Assembly: GCA_037074705.1 (NCBI GenBank) | Contig: CM073591.1 | Span: 31,600,587 to 31,664,586 of the forward strand | Length of the DNA stretch: 64,000 bases | Direction of reading: 5' to 3' | Source of the DNA: Zhengitettix transpicula | Taxonomy: Eukaryota; Arthropoda; Insecta; Orthoptera; Tetrigidae | Part shown: positions 1 through 11,344 of the stretch, one piece after another | Position numbering within the stretch: the first letter of the stretch is position 1 | How the letters are laid out: each line of letters opens with the position of its first letter | Translations under genes and position numbers: made by a program | Notes under the pieces: generated by a model | The model's input: only the letters and a program-made list of their open reading frames with translations | The model's database searches: none | Told to the model about the DNA's origin: nothing

Positions 1-67
1 AGCAGTTGGCCCGAAGACGATGGCGGTGCTAGGCAACGAAACATAGAGTTGATTGAAACGCGAGAAC

Positions 68-69
<2 letters not shown>

Positions 70-112
<43 letters not shown>
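70..112. repeat. (AT)n microsatellite
   Basis: A run of about 21 AT units. It is bounded by CA on the left and by TGTAATAACC on the right, the same CA-(AT)n-TG arrangement seen beside the LTR-type elements further along. I could not find a matching far end for an element starting at 113. Confidence 0.9.
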
Positions 113-115
<3 letters not shown>

Positions 116-2640
116 AATAACCAGCTCAAAAGGACACGAATTCTGTTCTTATTTTTGTCAGATTTGTTTACGAACTCAGACTGGGGATCCTTGAGTAGTT
201 TGAACATATAAAAAAATAATGATAAAATTATGGGTAAGTGACTTTTAGAGAAGGGGAGGTCTAATAATTGGGGAATTTTGCGGCTCTTAGGGCTAACTGG
301 TTGTGACCGACGGAACCCTGAAATGCATCATAACAGATGGACGACGCAATTATATTAAAAAGGTAACGTTTAATTTAATTGATTGAGTGGCTCTTGGAGC
401 GGCAGAACGGCAACAGATGGTGTTTGTTTGGCGAAGTTAAATTTAGCATTGTTTTTATTTAAGATGCATATCTTTAAAATGAGAACAAGAAATGCACGGT
501 GAATATTGGGAACTGGGCGAAAATTGCATTAGACACCTACTTTTTTTCTTCATATTATAGAAAGCCATTTAATTGTGTTTATGGGACTTTATATGAAAAC
601 TTATGGAACGAATAAAAAAATGATTGACTATAATTTTACATTTGTAATTATTGTAAGTATAGTAATTATTGATTTAAAAAATTAATTACAGAATACGAAG
701 AAGATGAACACGGGAACGTCAACATCATACCGCTTAAAAAATTGATTTGCAGAAAAGTAAATAAAATTAACAAATAGTTTTTAATTTAAATAAAAATTAA
801 TTATTTAATTTCGAAAATTACTAAATTAAGTACCACATTATTAATTTAATTTAGTGAATTTTCAAACAATGCAACCTGGCCGATAACACAATTAGGGATA
901 GAGGGCGACTTGTGTTACATAAAAATAACGAAACAAATCGGGGGGGGGGGTTATGGATAAATGACATCTCGGGCAACGCCGGGCACTCAGCTAGTTCAAG
1001 AATAAAATTCTCATGGTTAGAAGTACAATTGTCCTAACGTGTCGCTATAATTTACTCCCACGCATTAATAATGATTAAATCAGTCTTAATATACCGGACT
1101 TTTGGTATCAGAGTGATTCTAAGGTCATTCGGAAACCCTGAAAGAGGTGGTAACGATTTAGTTATGTAGGAAAATCGTCCAAAATTGGATTTTATCCTAA
1201 ATGGCTCAGTTTATATTTGGTCACAAATGAAGATTAAATTTATATTAACGTAATAATTGACTTATGTCGACATAAGGCTAGTTAAACTTGGGGGTCTGTT
1301 ATTTTAAAATTTATCGAATTACACTACCGAGATACATCCATTTAATTACCAAAATGCTTAAGGAATTAATTTGATTTAAAATTAAATATTATTTTTTTTA
1401 AAAAATCTAGCACAAACTATTAGGTTTATTTTTTAATATTTCGACGCTTTCGTTTCTATAATTTTTTATCCTTATTTAAATACTGTAATGGCAAAAATGC
1501 AGCTAATTTTCTGTAATTTTCATGTTGATTTACGAAATTACTTAACTGACATCGGGGAAGTTAGAAATTGCAGACTTAATTTAGAAAATTAATTTGTATA
1601 TTTTATTATTTTAACGACACTGATTGATTCTATTTACCTGAACACATTTGGAAACTATCTGCAGTGACGTCAAAGGCAAAAAATAACTCAATTTGCGACA
1701 CGACAATCTCTACATTGAATAAAGACAAATTTTGCAATATCAGACGTCTCATTAGATTATTTGCAATTATATATGTTTAAAAATTATTTTAATAAATCGT
1801 ATAACTTTTGTAATTAGGTTAAATATTGTTCAATTATTGTTTCAATAATAAGTAAAGAGATTATATAAAATTTTGTTGAGAGTTAAGGAAGTTTGGCGTC
1901 GTCTGTCCTAAGGGAACAGCGACCTCTGAACGACCTTGGTCCCTGGAAGAGGCGTCAAGGGGGAAGGAAGGTGTGAGAGTGCAGAGGTTAAGGGGACCCA
2001 CCCATCATTCACCTGGGAATTATCAAAGGAAACGCAGTTAAACCTGAATCTGGCAGCGCAGGAGGTCACGGAATAGATACCAGCATTACCTTCCACAACT
2101 ACAAACAACAGATAGTCTGCACGCTTTGAATTTTCATACACTATAAAATCGAGTGTTTACAATAGACTTGAGGATGGATACTTAGATTCATGTTCTTTAT
2201 CAGACTAGTACATTTGGACGATATAATACTGTCTATCATGAGAAGCAGTGATGCTTCGCTACTCCTAGGATCAGCGACTACCGGAAGCCATCGAGACGCG
2301 ACGTAACAAATATTTTGGAATTATCAGGGCGTCGAACCTCCTAAAAATAATAACTGAAGTTAAACAACTTCAGAAGAACACGAGAGTGCAGGTAAGTCTG
2401 ATCCCAGGAGATACAGATGGTAATTGAACGTACCCAAGATGGAAACTTAACTTCACCTTGATTCTTGAAAGAAAAATAAATATAGTAAGAACAAAGCGAT
2501 TCCGACATATGGTGCAGTCCTGTCATGGCTTGAGAAACGAGACTTAAGCACTTGAAACATTTACGTGCTTCTTACTATTCGGCGCGGCGACGCAAACTCT
2601 CAATTTAAGGCAAGTCAGCCGTTCTCTATCTCTCTTTCAC
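113..2640. other. AT-rich DNA without a recognised gene
   Basis: Mostly AT-rich sequence dense in stops. The only recognisable item is the repeat fragment at 940-996. The stretch 1880-2140 is less AT-rich and has a 77-codon open frame on the minus strand, but no recognisable domain. I see no splice-bounded exon. Confidence 0.6.
940..996 (-). repeat. Fragment of the ACTAGC-GTGCCCGGCGTTGCCCG repeat
   Basis: Read on the minus strand, this matches 42713-42763 almost base for base, including CGGCGTTGCCCGAGATGTCA and the following TTTATCCATAACCCCC. The C5 run of the other copy is here an 11-base homopolymer, read as G on the plus strand (940-950). It is a dispersed repeat of unknown class, cut off on both sides. 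Confidence 0.75.
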
Positions 2641-2650
2641 GTCCATAGTA

Positions 2651-2674
2651 ATATATATATATATATATATATAT
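2651..2674. repeat. (AT)n target tract
   Basis: About 12 AT units lying immediately before the TG of the LTR-type element at 2675. It is the left part of a microsatellite that received three insertions. Confidence 0.85.
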
Positions 2675-4036
2675 TGTAATGCCTTGAGGAAAAGGCATTG
2701 TTTCGGATTAATGGTCTTGGCCGTCACAGGAAGTGGCAATGTGTACTTAGGATTTGTAAGGCAGGGCAAGGCACACATGCAGGGTGGCCTGTCGCAAGAT
2801 AAATCTGTTAAGGAAAGACATTGTGTCTGATTAATGGCCTGGGCAGTTCACTTGTTGACTTAGGATCAGGATGGACGAGTCAGGGCAAGGCACATGTGCG
2901 GGGGCCTGTCACAAAATAAATCTGTTAAGGCAGGCATTGTTTCGGATAATGGCCTGGACAGTGGATAAGACATTCTGTAAAGTGTTTATTTAGTTCTTGG
3001 GAGCGCTGGTCGTGTGAGGAGACAAGTTCAGAGTAATTGAGGGTGCAGTTTGGGCGGTCTGGAGAATTTAGAACCGCGCACGTGTGGGGGTGAGGATACA
3101 AGTGCAAAGTAATTACGGGTCCTGTCTCGATGTGAAATGACGGAGGAACTAGCTATTTGCTAAGGAACTGCAGCTGCAGAATGTAAATCTCGGGATAATG
3201 GAGAAACTGTCAACGAGCAGTTGCGACGTAGTTTTGGGAACAAAGGAAAAGAGAAGGGACGGTGATATAAAAATAGAAGATAAGATTTTTGGAAGTTAGC
3301 TGAAGTGGAGTCTTGGAGCTAGGAGGTGAAGTTGAGTAGTGGAGAGGCGTGTTGGCTGTGGAGGCGTACGGCGAGCACCGAGTATGGAGAAATTTTGAAG
3401 CCTGAGAGAGAAATAGCGAATTTATGTCAACGATAAACATTTTTGTATGCAGAAGTTCAATCTGTTGTAATATCAAAATTTGACCGCTGTCTTCGATGGT
3501 AGGAGACCAGGACACTGCATCCAGCGTCGAGTAGTTTTCACCACGAGCAAGTGGGATGTCCTTCACGAACGGAGAACCAGCTTTCATCAAACCAACCGTG
3601 TGTGTTAGAGTCAGTGTTTAAAACGTCCAGTATATAAAGTGTGTGTGTGTAATGAACGAGCCAAATGTTCCTGAGTAATCGTAAGTTGAAATTTCATGGT
3701 ATTAATATGTGTAAACGGAATTAAAAGATACAGTCAGATATCGTTCTTTTCTTTTGTGTTAATAAAATAAACTCTTTTAAATTTAGAATCAATCTGGTAA
3801 TTCTAAGTTCGTTAATAAGTTTCGTCGATGTCTAGACGATTAAATATTTTTGTTTAATTTAAAGATAAATGTTGGGTTCTTTGATTATTTAAGTGTCCTG
3901 TCCGTTATCAAACCCAGTAAAGACCCATGAGAGAAAGAGATATATGTTTTTTATTAAATTGTAAAGTTTTGATAAATAAAATTGTTTGTTGTTAAAATAT
4001 AATTTTTTTTATTTTGACGCCCGGTTGTTTATTACA
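2675..4036 (+). mobile_element. LTR-type element 1 (solo LTR or short LTR derivative)
   Basis: Begins TGTAATGCC and ends TTTATTACA, giving TG...CA termini with short inverted ends, flanked on both sides by ATAT, a plausible 4-bp target duplication inside (AT)n. The last 250 bp resemble the other elements: a TTATCAAACCCAGTA motif, then AAGACC, AATAAA-type signals and a TTGTTTGTTG stretch, which suggests the 3' part of an LTR. The 5' part holds tandem repeats (2681-2960). No gag or pol reading frame is present. Insect Ty3/gypsy-group elements are known to prefer TATA/ATAT sites; assignment to that group is inference. Confidence 0.65.
2681..2960 (+). repeat. Tandem 115-130 bp units inside LTR element 1
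   Basis: Three imperfect units start near 2681, 2807 and 2925. Each shares GGCATTGTTTCGGATTAATGG-type sequence, then GTCAGGGCAAGGCACA and GGCCTGTC..AAATAAATCTGTTAAGG; the third is partial. Position near the 5' end fits U3 enhancer-type repeats. Confidence 0.75.
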
Positions 4037-4050
4037 ATATATATATGCAT

Positions 4051-4979
4051 TGTAATGCCAATTAATTAAGACATTAATTGAGAAATTAAAAAAATAAATT
4101 GTTTGAGAAACCTATTCTTGACGTCGGTACAGAACACAGCAACAATGTAGCCAAGTATTGTTTCTTTGTCGGAAGATGTAATGCGCGCTCAAAATTGCGA
4201 GGCGGGAGTTCAGTTGGCTGGAAAGTTTGGTCAAGTACAGGTCGTATTAAAATAGACGAGATATTCTTTTAAAAAGTAAAGTTAAGTAGAAGCAGTGGGC
4301 AGGCAGACACGACAGAAATTGGTCGAGTTGAAATAGACAAGACAATTTCAAATATTCAAAGGAAATTTGCAGAGAAATATCGAGGATTACCAACCAACAG
4401 CTTTGATTGGTCCCTAAACATTTTGCTCACTTGAACAGAACTACGAAACCTGCTAAACAGAAACAGTTTTTGGTGCACATAGCCGAGCAGAAGTAGCAGA
4501 AGTCAATCGAGAGAGAGAGACGAAGGGAAGATTATCCTGGTTCCTGATTTTTATCTAAAAATATTAATTTTAGAATCTGTGAGTTTTTAGAAGCAGTGCA
4601 AAACCCCGCCATAGTGTCTCGTCAAGTACAAGGTATCCCGGAATGCTGCCGTGAGTAACAATATAAAACAAATAATTATGTAAACCTGATTAAAAGATAG
4701 ACGTCATAAAAAAATTGTAATTAGAATCCATCATTTTAGTTTAATTTCGTTGACAAGTAAATTTCGTCATCGTTAATTGACGAGAAAATCTTTTCTCTTT
4801 TAAATTGAAATTTGTGTTTAAGTTGAGAAATAAAAATGATTCGCCATTATCAAACCCAGTAGAGACCCTGAGATATTTTTAAATTGTGTAATTGTTTTAA
4901 AGTATTAAAATAAATCTATTGTTTGTTTAAGTTTATAATCTTTCATTCATTTAAAAAGCCATCCTTTTTGTATATTACA
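4051..4979 (+). mobile_element. LTR-type element 2
   Basis: Begins TGTAATGCC and ends TATATTACA, with (AT)n on both sides and only 14 bp separating it from element 1. It shares the 3' motifs TTATCAAACCCAGTA, GAGACCCTGAGA and ATAAATCTATTGTTTG with elements at 2675 and 29766, and a TAAACCTGATTAAAAGAT motif in the middle. Central sequence differs, so it is a separate subfamily. No coding region. Confidence 0.65.
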
Positions 4980-5017
<38 letters not shown>

Positions 5018-5031
5018 ATGTATATATATAT
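4980..5031. repeat. (AT)n(GT)n(AT)n microsatellite
   Basis: Compound AT/GT dinucleotide tract that separates LTR-type elements 2 and 3. Confidence 0.9.
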
Positions 5032-6110
5032 TGTTATGATTACTAATAATTGAATGAATTTTAATTAGGCCCCACGTTGGGAGCCAATTTTTAATGATTT
5101 ACTTTTTAAACAGTTTAATTAAAAACTTTGAGGCGTCAATTTGTAATATTACTACTTTTACAATTATTTATTTCAAACAAAGCCTCACGTTGAAGTTCCA
5201 ATTTTGTAGAATTTACTTTAAAATGATCGGATGTTTTAATTAAAAAGAAATCAAGATTTAAAGTATACAATCATTAATTTATTAAAGCAAATTATTTAAC
5301 TGACATTACATCTTAATAGTTTACACTAATACCACGGGTATTTCTCAGGGCCGATCACCGCGCTTTCAATAAAGAATACTTATTAAACCATCAAATTCAC
5401 AAACCTATCAAGGCATTAATTCAAACAATCAATAGAACATTACAATACAAAATATGGAGATATGAAATTTAAAATCTGAACTCGAAAATCTGACGTTATC
5501 AGTTACCTTAATGTCTTCTTGTACCAAGGACATGGGCTCGGACACAAACACAGAATTATTAACACTTTATAGACAGGTTAATATACACTGAATTTAATTG
5601 GCAACACATACTGCTTGCCAAATTGACTCACTCCACTTGCTTCGCTCTTTCTTCTATCAGAATCCTACTACCACACTCAAAAGTTTCATATCTGCTGGGT
5701 ACAATAACCTGGGGCTCCAAATACTTGAAGAAAAATGTGTAATTCATGAACCTAAGCTAGACTCCTAACTATTCCGCCTCAGGGAAAATAATAGTCGGCG
5801 TTGTATCGTTGCAGTTATTCGCTCATAGAATCGAAAACCGTAGATAGTTCTGGATATTATAGCTGTTAGACTATATACAGCCACAGACTTTCAGAATTTA
5901 TGACCTTCCTCTACCGTCTCCTGCCATACACGCTGGAGCACTGCTCCCCTCAAAACTGGAGCTCTGTATCTAGCAAAACGAATTTCGACAAAACCAGCAA
6001 GCATGCATTATTGCCACATATTCTTGTATACAACTAGTGTGTTTTTACGCCGCCAATAATACGTGTACAAATTTTGTTCATACATCAATTATTTCCTTTT
6101 AATTATCACA
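5032..6110. mobile_element. LTR-type element 3
   Basis: Has TGTTATGATT at one end and AATTATCACA at the other, with ATAT on both sides. It differs from elements 1 and 2. Close to the left end lies GCCCCACGTTGGGAGCCA (5069-5086), whose reverse complement matches the tRNA-Lys-type primer-binding site at 17 of 18 positions; a degenerate second copy lies near 5180-5197. Orientation is uncertain because that motif lies inside the element rather than next to it. Part of the element recurs at 9306-9510. Confidence 0.5.
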
Positions 6111-6500
6111 ATATATATTGTAATATTGAAAAAATAAATGGGTCTCAAACAGTGATACTAAACAAGCAATTATATTACCAAATTAATGAACAAAAGATTT
6201 ACAAATAATAATAATTAAAATTAGAATAACTATTAATATAAAAAGAAATAAAACTGAAATCCAGTGAACTTAAATAAATCTTACGGCACTCGTATTTATA
6301 TAATGTTTACAATAGAAGGTGTTTTTCTTACATACCAGTTTATTAGAGTTGCTCCCGTACCATTTTATTCATACACTTCACTATTTCCCTTTTAAAGAAA
6401 AATTTATTTCAAGAGACCATTACTAACACTGTTCACAATTTTGATTCACTTCACCAAAATCCAACCACAGAATTGAATATGCACCTCCTACTTTTACTAA
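6111..6500. other. AT-rich DNA, possible start of another element
   Basis: TGTAATATTG at 6119 again follows ATATAT, but I found no matching end. The rest is AT-rich and carries nothing I recognise. Confidence 0.4.
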
Positions 6501-7420
6501 GGATCCAAACCGAACCCAGTGTCTCGCGTAAGAAGGTCTGTAAGGTTGAGAAATTTTATTTCTGGGACAACCCTAGCGTTCCGTTGCTACTTGTTAACTC
6601 GCGAGAACAGATTTTTCGATGATTATGGTAAGAAGCGGATCACGGCACGTGGCTCGCAATTGGAGGGGTTTATTACCGACATCTTTCACGCAACTGGAAA
6701 CTACAACGTGAGTTTACGCGTTTCTGCGATGCTCGCTCTGTCCTAAAATCACACTCTACCACTCAGTGTTGCCAACCCTCGAAAAACAAAAAATTATGGT
6801 CACAGTACACTTACTTTCTGAACATACCTCGTGTAATACGGCGAACCATGAGTTTAAGTGCGAAAGTGTGATTCATGAAAGGCAACAATTGAAAGTAAAA
6901 TAAAAAATGGAAAGTTGGTAACCTTGCTGACGGTTTTATTGTTTCGAGGGCTCTCGCGTTTTTCCGCGGCTGCAACTGACGGACATCCCATCGGGATACC
7001 GCGCAATAATTACACGCGAATAGCACTTGGCATATCGCAAAATAGCTTTATCACGAGCCGCATCTCATTTCGAGGCAGTAATGAGCCCCGCGGTGTGGTG
7101 CACGCTGTGCGAATTTAATGCGTCGCACCGCGGGGCAGTTTTGCGAACGGCAACAGCTTCGGGCCTATTTTACAACTCGCAGGCTGCAGCTCGTTTCTGC
7201 ACAAAATCACTCGTCTTACAGCAAGCGTTCCAAATTAATCAATTTGCTTGGCTGGGTTAGAGAAAAAAATCTTTCTCATTTCCGACGACGCGAATATTTA
7301 AGTCGCTGGTCCAAAATAAGTGTGTTCATCAATAGGGGCCTTCACGAGGCGGCGGTAAATATGAAGACATTTAAGCTGGTCATATTTACCTAATTACTAA
7401 TTTTCCGAATCACACACAGA
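6500..7420. other. GC-elevated unique island
   Basis: A block with many CpG and few repeats, contrasting with AT-rich flanks. It has short open frames in several phases but no recognisable domain. It includes an imperfect inverted repeat (7083-7138). This could be a conserved regulatory element or an untranslated exon; sequence alone does not decide. Confidence 0.35.
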
Positions 7421-7650
7421 GTCAAAAAAAATATTTCTTGTTTATTGTACGATTATTACCATACTTGTTGTTGGACTCCCTTAAAGTGATTTCCAGGTAC
7501 CAAAATAATTCATTCAGACAGATGAAAATGTAATGAACGTTCTGAACTTATTATCATTAGTAAACATTATTCTTCAGCACAAAATATATTAGTTGCATAG
7601 CAGACGTCGAGTTGTGCAACACGAGACGAATGTAATAGCGAAGTGAATAC

Positions 7651-8202
7651 GAAAGATAGCCAATACAGACAAAAAAGGGTAATATAAATACCACACAACG
7701 TTTCTGGGATCCTTGTGCCTTTCGTCAGGTGCTAAGAAGAGAAACACAACTGCACAGGTCAGTTGACAACACTCAAAAGCGACGAAAATATCAAACTTCC
7801 CATTGATAAACAATCTGCAGTCTCCAAACACATAAACAGTACTAAACATACATTTGATTGGCAAAATGCTAAGATTTTAGACATTGACACCAGGTACAAT
7901 TCCAGAGATGCTTCACATTAAATCCAACATCTTAATGTACAAACAGACACTATTTAACTCAATAGTTTCTATTATCCCTTATTATTACACTGAACCTTCT
8001 GTTTTCCCATTGTCATTGCTCTCTCATTGTTACGGTAAACCTTCGGCTCTCCCATTGTCGTTACGTTTTCGTCGCTTTTGAGTGTTGTCAACTGACCAGT
8101 GCAGTTGTGTCTCTCTAGGCTCTTCTTAGCACCTGACAAGCATCCCAGAAAAGTTGTATGGTATTTATATTACCCTTTTTTTGTCTGTATGGGCTATCTT
8201 TC
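7651..8202. mobile_element. Hammerhead-like foldback element, copy 1
   Basis: Two inverted arms of about 140 bp (7651-7789 and 8066-8202) enclose a 275-bp spacer. The left arm, read on the minus strand, carries CACCTGACGA (about 7722-7731), a helix-like segment and CAGAAACGTTGTG (down to 7692). This has the order of a type I hammerhead core: CUGANGA, helix II, GAAA, NUH. The right arm copy (8131-8158) has lost part of it. Penelope-like elements are known to carry hammerheads and often lie as inverted partial copies; that assignment is inference. Confidence 0.55.
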
Positions 8203-8702
8203 TTATTTATTATTTTCAATCAGACGTAATTTTTCCTTTTTAATAACAAAGTGGTTTACGCAATTTTAAAGTATTTTAGAATACACCTGTGTGTGTGTGT
8301 TATTAGGATGAATATGGCCAACTGAGACCGTATGCTTCCGGATGAAATAAATTTCTGTAAACCGGTAACAGTCCTGAGGTTACCCTACCTTAACTGGCAA
8401 CATCAAACGGTCAGATTAACCTAATCCAGTATAAAATATACAAAATTAGAACACATTTCCTCCAGGGTCATAGGAACCCTTAATCGTTTGAATATCCTGT
8501 AAGTATATTATAATGATTTCCGTATGCATACCTTGAATTAGTACAGTGGCCAAAATCAGACAAATTAAAATTTAATTAATTCAAAAACATTATTAGAGAA
8601 CGAGGGCTTTCCGGTGTAGTAGCATAATCCCACGATATTGACCCGGTTCCATCAGTACACATGATGAAGATGGCAACACAAGCCATAGAAACGCTTTTTT
8701 TA
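8203..8702. other. No recognised feature
   Basis: AT-rich with a short GT run near 8288. No gene or repeat recognised. Confidence 0.5.
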
Positions 8703-8909
8703 ATTTTTTTTAGGGCAACAGGCTACATGATGGTAATCCACGTGGTGGCAACTCCCCTTTAATAGCATAGGAAGGGATTTGAAAGGGGGGATGCAGAAAG
8801 GTAGAGGAAGGTAGCTAAGGGTTAACTAGGGCCCCCGGGCTATGGTTTAAGGATCCTACCCGGCAATTCGCCTAAAGAAATGCAGGGAAAACCCTAGAAA
8901 AACCTGCAC
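8703..8909 (-). mobile_element. Ret-A retroposon, 5'-truncated
   Basis: Reads on the minus strand toward GCCTGTTGCCCTA plus poly(A) (poly-T at the left edge). Only the 3' 200 bp of the family is present; it stops at the AACCTGCA position of the consensus. Confidence 0.85.
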
Positions 8910-9305
8910 TTTTCTGGAGAACTATTTATCCAATTTAATGACGTGCTTCCATCGAAAAGTAGACCCTCATCATGTCTATGAAAATAAGAAATTGTAGCTA
9001 TCAATGTAGAAAGTTATTAGCTGACAGTCAAAGGATTATAAAATATTTTACAATGACAATGATAAATAGTAGATATTCTGAGTAATGGTTTTACTTTATG
9101 TTTCATGGAGAAACCGAAAGCTAAGACTTAGATGTTTCGGTTTCACATACCAATACAAAAATTTATAGAAATTCTACTCCTAAGACCCTACCAACAGGTA
9201 AAGTCATAATTGATATCTCACCCTAAGTTTTAGTAGAACGACATTATTAAAGACATTTTATTGATTAATTCGTATCCACAAGATGCCATAAAAAACAAAT
9301 ATATT

Positions 9306-9510
9306 ATATGAATTTTAATTAAGCCCCACGTTGGGAGCCAATTTGTAATGATTTACTTTTTAAACAATTTAAATAAAAAACTTTGAGGCGTCAATTTGTA
9401 ATATTACTACTTTTACCATTATTTAATTCAAACAAAGCCTCACGTTGAAGTTCCAATTTTGTAGTATTTACTTTAAAATGATCGGATGTTTCAATTAAAA
9501 ACTTTAAAAA
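9306..9510. mobile_element. Fragment of LTR-type element 3
   Basis: About 200 bp nearly identical to 5055-5245, including GCCCCACGTTGGGAGCCA at 9323-9340 and the CCTCACGTTGAAGTTCCA segment. Neither terminus is present. Confidence 0.75.
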
Positions 9511-10798
9511 AGAAGGAATTTTATCCTAGATAAATCATACGTTCAACTCTCACTGCTATGACATTCCACAAACTTTTACACAATTCATTAAGACACCTCT
9601 TCAGATCCTATAATATTTTATTTATAATTCTGCTTAATACACATATTTAGATTGTGGTGGTTTAAAAATTATTTATTTTACCACTTAAACATGTTTTGGA
9701 GTACTTAATGGACAAATATATTTTCCTATAATATTCAGCTTCCACCATTAATCACAATTTCAAAGATCATGTTGATAAAAACAAAAATTCATAACGCGGT
9801 TCACCAATTAAAGTTCAATAATTGTTCATTCATGTACAGAATTCAAAATAAAACAGCCATTATTACCAGAATAAAGGATCCTAGAAACAACACTAAACTT
9901 CTACATAATTAATTGTCTGATATTTCTAAACACATTCTACACATCAGTTAAACATTCAAATTATAGACAAAGATAGAAATTACAAGTCGAGATTAGTTTT
10001 AGTAATTTTAAACATTAAACATATTCTTTCAATTTCAAACCGGCCACTGATTTATTAAGTAATATTAAATCATGATCTAAAACCACTGCACTTAATATAG
10101 ACTATATATCTTTGGTATTTAAAATATTTTATAATCTTTGACTGTTAGCTAATATCTTTGTATATTTATATCTTCAATATAATTTCTTTATTTTTATAAA
10201 TCTTTCCACGTTATGACCAAAACTTGTTGTTGAATTTTAATTTAATTGTTCTTGGCCTCTGCACCAATTTATTACCTAAGTGCTTTAGCTGAGACATCCT
10301 AAAATTTGAGTTCCGCTCTTATCCCTAAGTATGATGAACCAACAACAGAATTCCAGGAAGTTATTATTTAATTAACAGTCTGAATGCCACTCAGTTATGT
10401 TATGTGTTTAATTATTTTAAAATGCTTCAGGGCGTACATTACAAACATTAAATTAAGTATACAACTATTTCTTTCTACGTTATTAAAATTTGTTGTACTT
10501 TTTAACAACAATTTGAGGTAAATTTACGTGTCGATGTATATTTCTTTTTTATAGCGTGTATCCAATCAAATTATAATTCTATGCTTTTTGGCCCTAATTA
10601 CTTCACTTTTTCTCTATTATCACAAGTTAACATCGATTCTTCTCTAATTGAGAAGTGACTCTCTTAACATGCTTGACGATATTCACGTGGCTTTAATTCA
10701 TACCGTATTTAATATCCTCGCTGAAATTAATATACTCGTAGTTAACTCAACCGCTTTAACATTATTTATGAAATCTCTATTAATATAAAATGAACAAC
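9511..10798. other. AT-rich, nothing recognised
   Basis: Low-complexity AT-rich DNA without extended open frames or repeats that recur elsewhere in the window. Confidence 0.55.
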
Positions 10799-11318
10799 CC
10801 TGCGAGGGATATTCTCTCGCAGGTCGAACCTTTTAGGAGAGATACGAAGGGGCTACCTTTGGGGATGCCTTTTCCTCTCCGTTTTTGAACTAAGGTTCCC
10901 ACAAGCCGAGGCTCCTCGGTCTGTTCTGAGAGGTGTATGTTCCGGGGTCACAGCCCTTGGGCATACGGTAAGAGTTGTCCGCTATTCCCATTGGAATAGT
11001 CGGCCAGCTGCCTCCTAAACTGGTCGAGGCACGGAGGAGGGAATGCTGCGTCCCCACAGCAAACTCCTTTCCCGCTATCGGAAGGGCGTGTGGACAAGTA
11101 CCCAATGCCCGACCTACCTGATGCAGGTTTTACTAGGGTTTTCCCTGCATTTCTTTAGGGGGAATGCCAGGTAGGATCCTTAAAATATAGCCCGGGGGCC
11201 CTAGTAACCCTTGGCTACCTTCCTCTACCCTTCCACATCCCCCTTTCAAATCCCTTCCTATGCTATTAAAGGGGAGTTGCCCAAAGTGGATTACCCTCAT
11301 ATAGCCTGTTGCCCTAAA
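10799..11318 (+). mobile_element. Ret-A retroposon, near full length
   Basis: Starts with one hairpin unit (10799-10823), then the CTTTTAGGAGAGATACGAAGG 5' module. The common body runs from AACTAAGGTTCCCACAAGCC through GCTATCGGAAGGGCG and AGGATCCTTAAAATATAG to the 3' end ATAGCCTGTTGCCCTAAA. Here the tail runs into an AT/CT microsatellite (11318-11343) instead of pure poly(A). No target duplication is obvious. Confidence 0.85.
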
Positions 11319-11344
11319 TATATCTATCTATATATATATATAAT

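Noticed and set aside
3210..3590. A 126-codon open frame on the minus strand
   Set aside because: It lies inside LTR-type element 1, has no known domain, and its protein is low in complexity. It is better explained by chance within the LTR.
10970..11060. Ret-A body GGTCGAGGCAC considered as a tRNA-type B box
   Set aside because: It matches the B-box consensus poorly and no A box lies at the right distance upstream.
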